Shown one piece after another: positions 37,490-38,955 of a stretch of 38,955 bases of DNA. The DNA is from Acidimicrobiia bacterium (GTDB lineage Bacteria > Actinomycetota > Acidimicrobiia > Acidimicrobiales > Acidimicrobilacustridaceae), in assembly GCA_020832495.1 (NCBI GenBank), contig JAFIEP010000080.1:1-38955 (forward strand), written 5' to 3'. The position numbers were made by a program, and so were the translations under genes. Each line of letters opens with the position of its first letter. Position 1 is the stretch's first letter. Below the pieces are notes generated by a model. That model ran no database searches, was not told the origin of the DNA, and worked only from the letters and a program-made list of their open reading frames with translations.

Positions 37490-38896
37490 TCAGCGGTCGG
37501 CTGCGCCGCACGCCGTGCGCACCTCGCCCACGAGCCGCTCTGCGACCCCGTGCGCTTGCTCGATGGTCGGCGCCTCGACCATGACCCGCACCAGCGGCTC
37601 GGTCCCGCTCGCCCGCAGCAACACCCGACCCACACCCTCGAGCTCGGCCTCCGCAACCGCGATCGGCCCGGCCAGGAGCGAGGCCACGTCCGCCGGACGC
37701 TCGGCCACCGCCACGTTCTGCAGCACCTGCGGCAGGCGCGTCATGGCCCCTGCGGCCAGCGTCGACATCCGCTCGCCCGAGCGGACCAGCAGGTCGGCCA
37801 GCAACGCACCGCTGAGCACGCCGTCGCCGGTGGTGGCCACCTCAGCGAAGATGATGTGCCCCGATTGTTCACCCCCGAGGGACCAACCGTTGGCGTGGAG
37901 CGCCTCGAGCACGTAGCGGTCACCCACCGCGGTCTGGTGGACGGCGATCCCGCTGCGTTCCATGGCCTGGTGGAAGCCCAGGTTGGTCATCACCGTCACG
38001 ACGACGGTGTCGTCGACCAGCAGTCCTCGCCGATGGCGGTCCAGGGCGAACAGGGCCAACAAGTGGTCACCGTCGACCACGGCGCCGGTCTCGTCCACAG
38101 CGATCACCCGGTCGGCGTCGCCGTCGAAGGCCAGGCCCAGCGCGGCGCCGGCAGCGGTCACGGCGCGGCAGAGGTCCTCGGGGTGAGTCGACCCACAGCC
38201 GGCGTTGATGTTCTGCCCGTCAGGTGCGGCGTGGATGACGCCCACCTGGGCGCCGAGCGCCTCGAACACCTCTGGCGCGACGATGCTGGCTGCCCCGTTG
38301 GCACAGTCCACCACGACCGACAGACCCTCGAGGGAACGACCCCCGAGTGCACCCACCACATGCTGGCGGTAGTCGGCCAGCAAGCCGTCCGCCCGACTGG
38401 TCGGCGGGAGCAGGAAGTCGTCCTCCGCTCCCGTCTCGGCCAGCAACTCGCCGGTGGTGGCGGCGATGCGCGCCTCGGTGGCATCGGGGAGCTTCTTGCC
38501 CCCGGCGGCGAAGAACTTGATGCCGTTGTCGGTCCACGGGTTGTGTGACGCAGAGATCACCGCTGCGGGGCAGCGCCGGGCCGCGGCAGCGTGGGCCACC
38601 GCCGGGGTGGGCGCCACCCCGAGCAGGTGCGCCGCGCACCCCTCTCGGGCGAACCCCTTGGCCAGCGCGTCGGCGATGGCGCTACCCGATGCCCGGGTGT
38701 CGCGCCCGATGACGACGTCGACACCCTCGAGCACCCGTGCGGCAGCACGGCCGAGCGCCACCACGAACTCGTCGGTGAAGACGTCCGCAGGGCCACGCAC
38801 GCCGTCCGTGCCGAAACCGGGGAGCGACGCCGGAGAAGAAGGGCTGGACACGTCCCGCACCGTAGCCGGGGACAACGCCGACATAGGGAGCCCCAT
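37490..38896 (-). CDS. glmM: Phosphoglucosamine mutase
   Basis: Product of 468 residues from the ATG at 38896, converting glucosamine-6-phosphate to glucosamine-1-phosphate for UDP-GlcNAc. The phosphoserine is S117 in VISASHNPWTDNG; the Mg loop is AFDGDADR; the sugar-specificity loop is GGEQSGHIIF; and the phosphate loop is RASGTEPLVRVMVE. The conserved region begins only at GFGTDGVRG (27-35). Start choice is open: the ATG at 38896 lies in the loop of a strong hairpin, a second ATG is at 38884 inside its stem, and the GTG at 38851 lies 7 bases after a TACGGT box, which fits a leaderless start. It leads the glmM-to-alr cluster. Confidence 0.95.
   Translation of the reverse strand: MGLPMSALSPATVRDVSSPSSPASLPGFGTDGVRGPADVFTDEFVVALGRAAARVLEGVDVVIGRDTRASGSAIADALAKGFAREGCAAHLLGVAPTPAVAHAAAARRCPAAVISASHNPWTDNGIKFFAAGGKKLPDATEARIAATTGELLAETGAEDDFLLPPTSRADGLLADYRQHVVGALGGRSLEGLSVVVDCANGAASIVAPEVFEALGAQVGVIHAAPDGQNINAGCGSTHPEDLCRAVTAAGAALGLAFDGDADRVIAVDETGAVVDGDHLLALFALDRHRRGLLVDDTVVVTVMTNLGFHQAMERSGIAVHQTAVGDRYVLEALHANGWSLGGEQSGHIIFAEVATTGDGVLSGALLADLLVRSGERMSTLAAGAMTRLPQVLQNVAVAERPADVASLLAGPIAVAEAELEGVGRVLLRASGTEPLVRVMVEAPTIEQAHGVAERLVGEVRTACGAADR
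38859..38864 (-). promoter_or_regulatory. -10 box candidate within the glmM 5' region
   Basis: On the minus strand TACGGT lies 7 bases before an in-frame GTG at 38851. If used, glmM would begin 15 codons later than the first ATG, and the hairpin upstream would be outside the transcript. Confidence 0.3.
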
Positions 38897-38912
38897 GGGC
38901 TCCCGCTGTCGG
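38878..38912 (-). promoter_or_regulatory. Long hairpin enclosing the first glmM start codons
   Basis: On the minus strand CCGACA and then GGGAGCCC pair exactly with GGGCTCCC and then TGTCGG, separated only by a 2x2 internal loop (GC/TA). The 3-base loop is the ATG at 38896, and the ATG at 38884 straddles the internal loop and outer stem. The GGGAG that could serve as Shine-Dalgarno is inside the stem. It is either a translation-control hairpin or the terminator of the gene upstream of the window. Confidence 0.6.
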
Positions 38913-38955
38913 GGAGGTGTTGGCTACGCGGCCACAGCCGGGGCCGGCTGCGGCC
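38913..38955. other. Window-end segment upstream of glmM
   Basis: The last 43 bases are GC-rich, with an imperfect GGCCGCAGCCGG/CCGGCTGTGGCC dyad. They may be the 3' end of another gene, but too little is present to call it. Confidence 0.3.

Overview
The window is about 39 kb of very high-GC bacterial DNA that most resembles an actinobacterium, probably class Acidimicrobiia. The evidence is the gene order glmM / glmS-type gene / acpS / nnrDE / alr / tsaE-tsaB-rimI-tsaD / groES-groEL, which as I recall matches the mycobacterial order. A 13E12-type DUF222-HNH gene, an Rv2629-like eRF1-family gene, many GTG starts, and TANNNT -10 boxes only 6-9 bases before start codons point the same way. No tRNA, rRNA, insertion sequence, CRISPR array or prophage was seen. 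The left edge is a poly-C run that looks like a contig end.

Layout: (1) 1-6774: yajQ, a PNKP-type HAD phosphatase, acetyl-CoA synthetase (acs), a membrane diguanylate cyclase divergent from acs, and a MidA/NDUFAF7-type methyltransferase. (2) 6800-17630: a minus-strand complex I operon nuoABCDHIJKLMN with no nuoE, nuoF or nuoG; the methyltransferase gene follows nuoN directly. (3) 17824-22631: a secreted beta-helix protein with SLH repeats, a frameshifted DUF222-HNH gene, and a CoA-pyrophosphatase-type Nudix gene preceded by a possible 54-codon ORF. (4) 22806-24880: groES-groEL under two overlapping CIRCE operators. (5) 24978-30363: the t6A cluster (family 4 UDG, tsaE, tsaB, rimI, tsaD), a P1 peptidase and, divergently, a Vms1/baeRF-type gene. 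(6) 30400-38896: cell-envelope and repair genes: alr, a CBS-pair protein, bifunctional NAD(P)HX repair enzyme, acpS, a 1151-residue GlmS-like protein and glmM.

How they work together: glmM and the large GlmS-like protein form the amino-sugar branch toward UDP-GlcNAc, alr supplies D-alanine for peptidoglycan, and acpS activates acyl carrier protein. The tsa genes build the t6A tRNA modification. The complex I operon encodes the membrane arm and the quinone-reducing part but not the NADH-oxidising module, so the input module is either encoded elsewhere or replaced by another donor. The most notable points are the missing E/F/G module with an adjoining complex I methyltransferase, the enlarged GlmS, a long acidic insertion in NuoL, the single-base frameshift in the DUF222-HNH gene, the double CIRCE, and a hairpin that encloses the glmM start.
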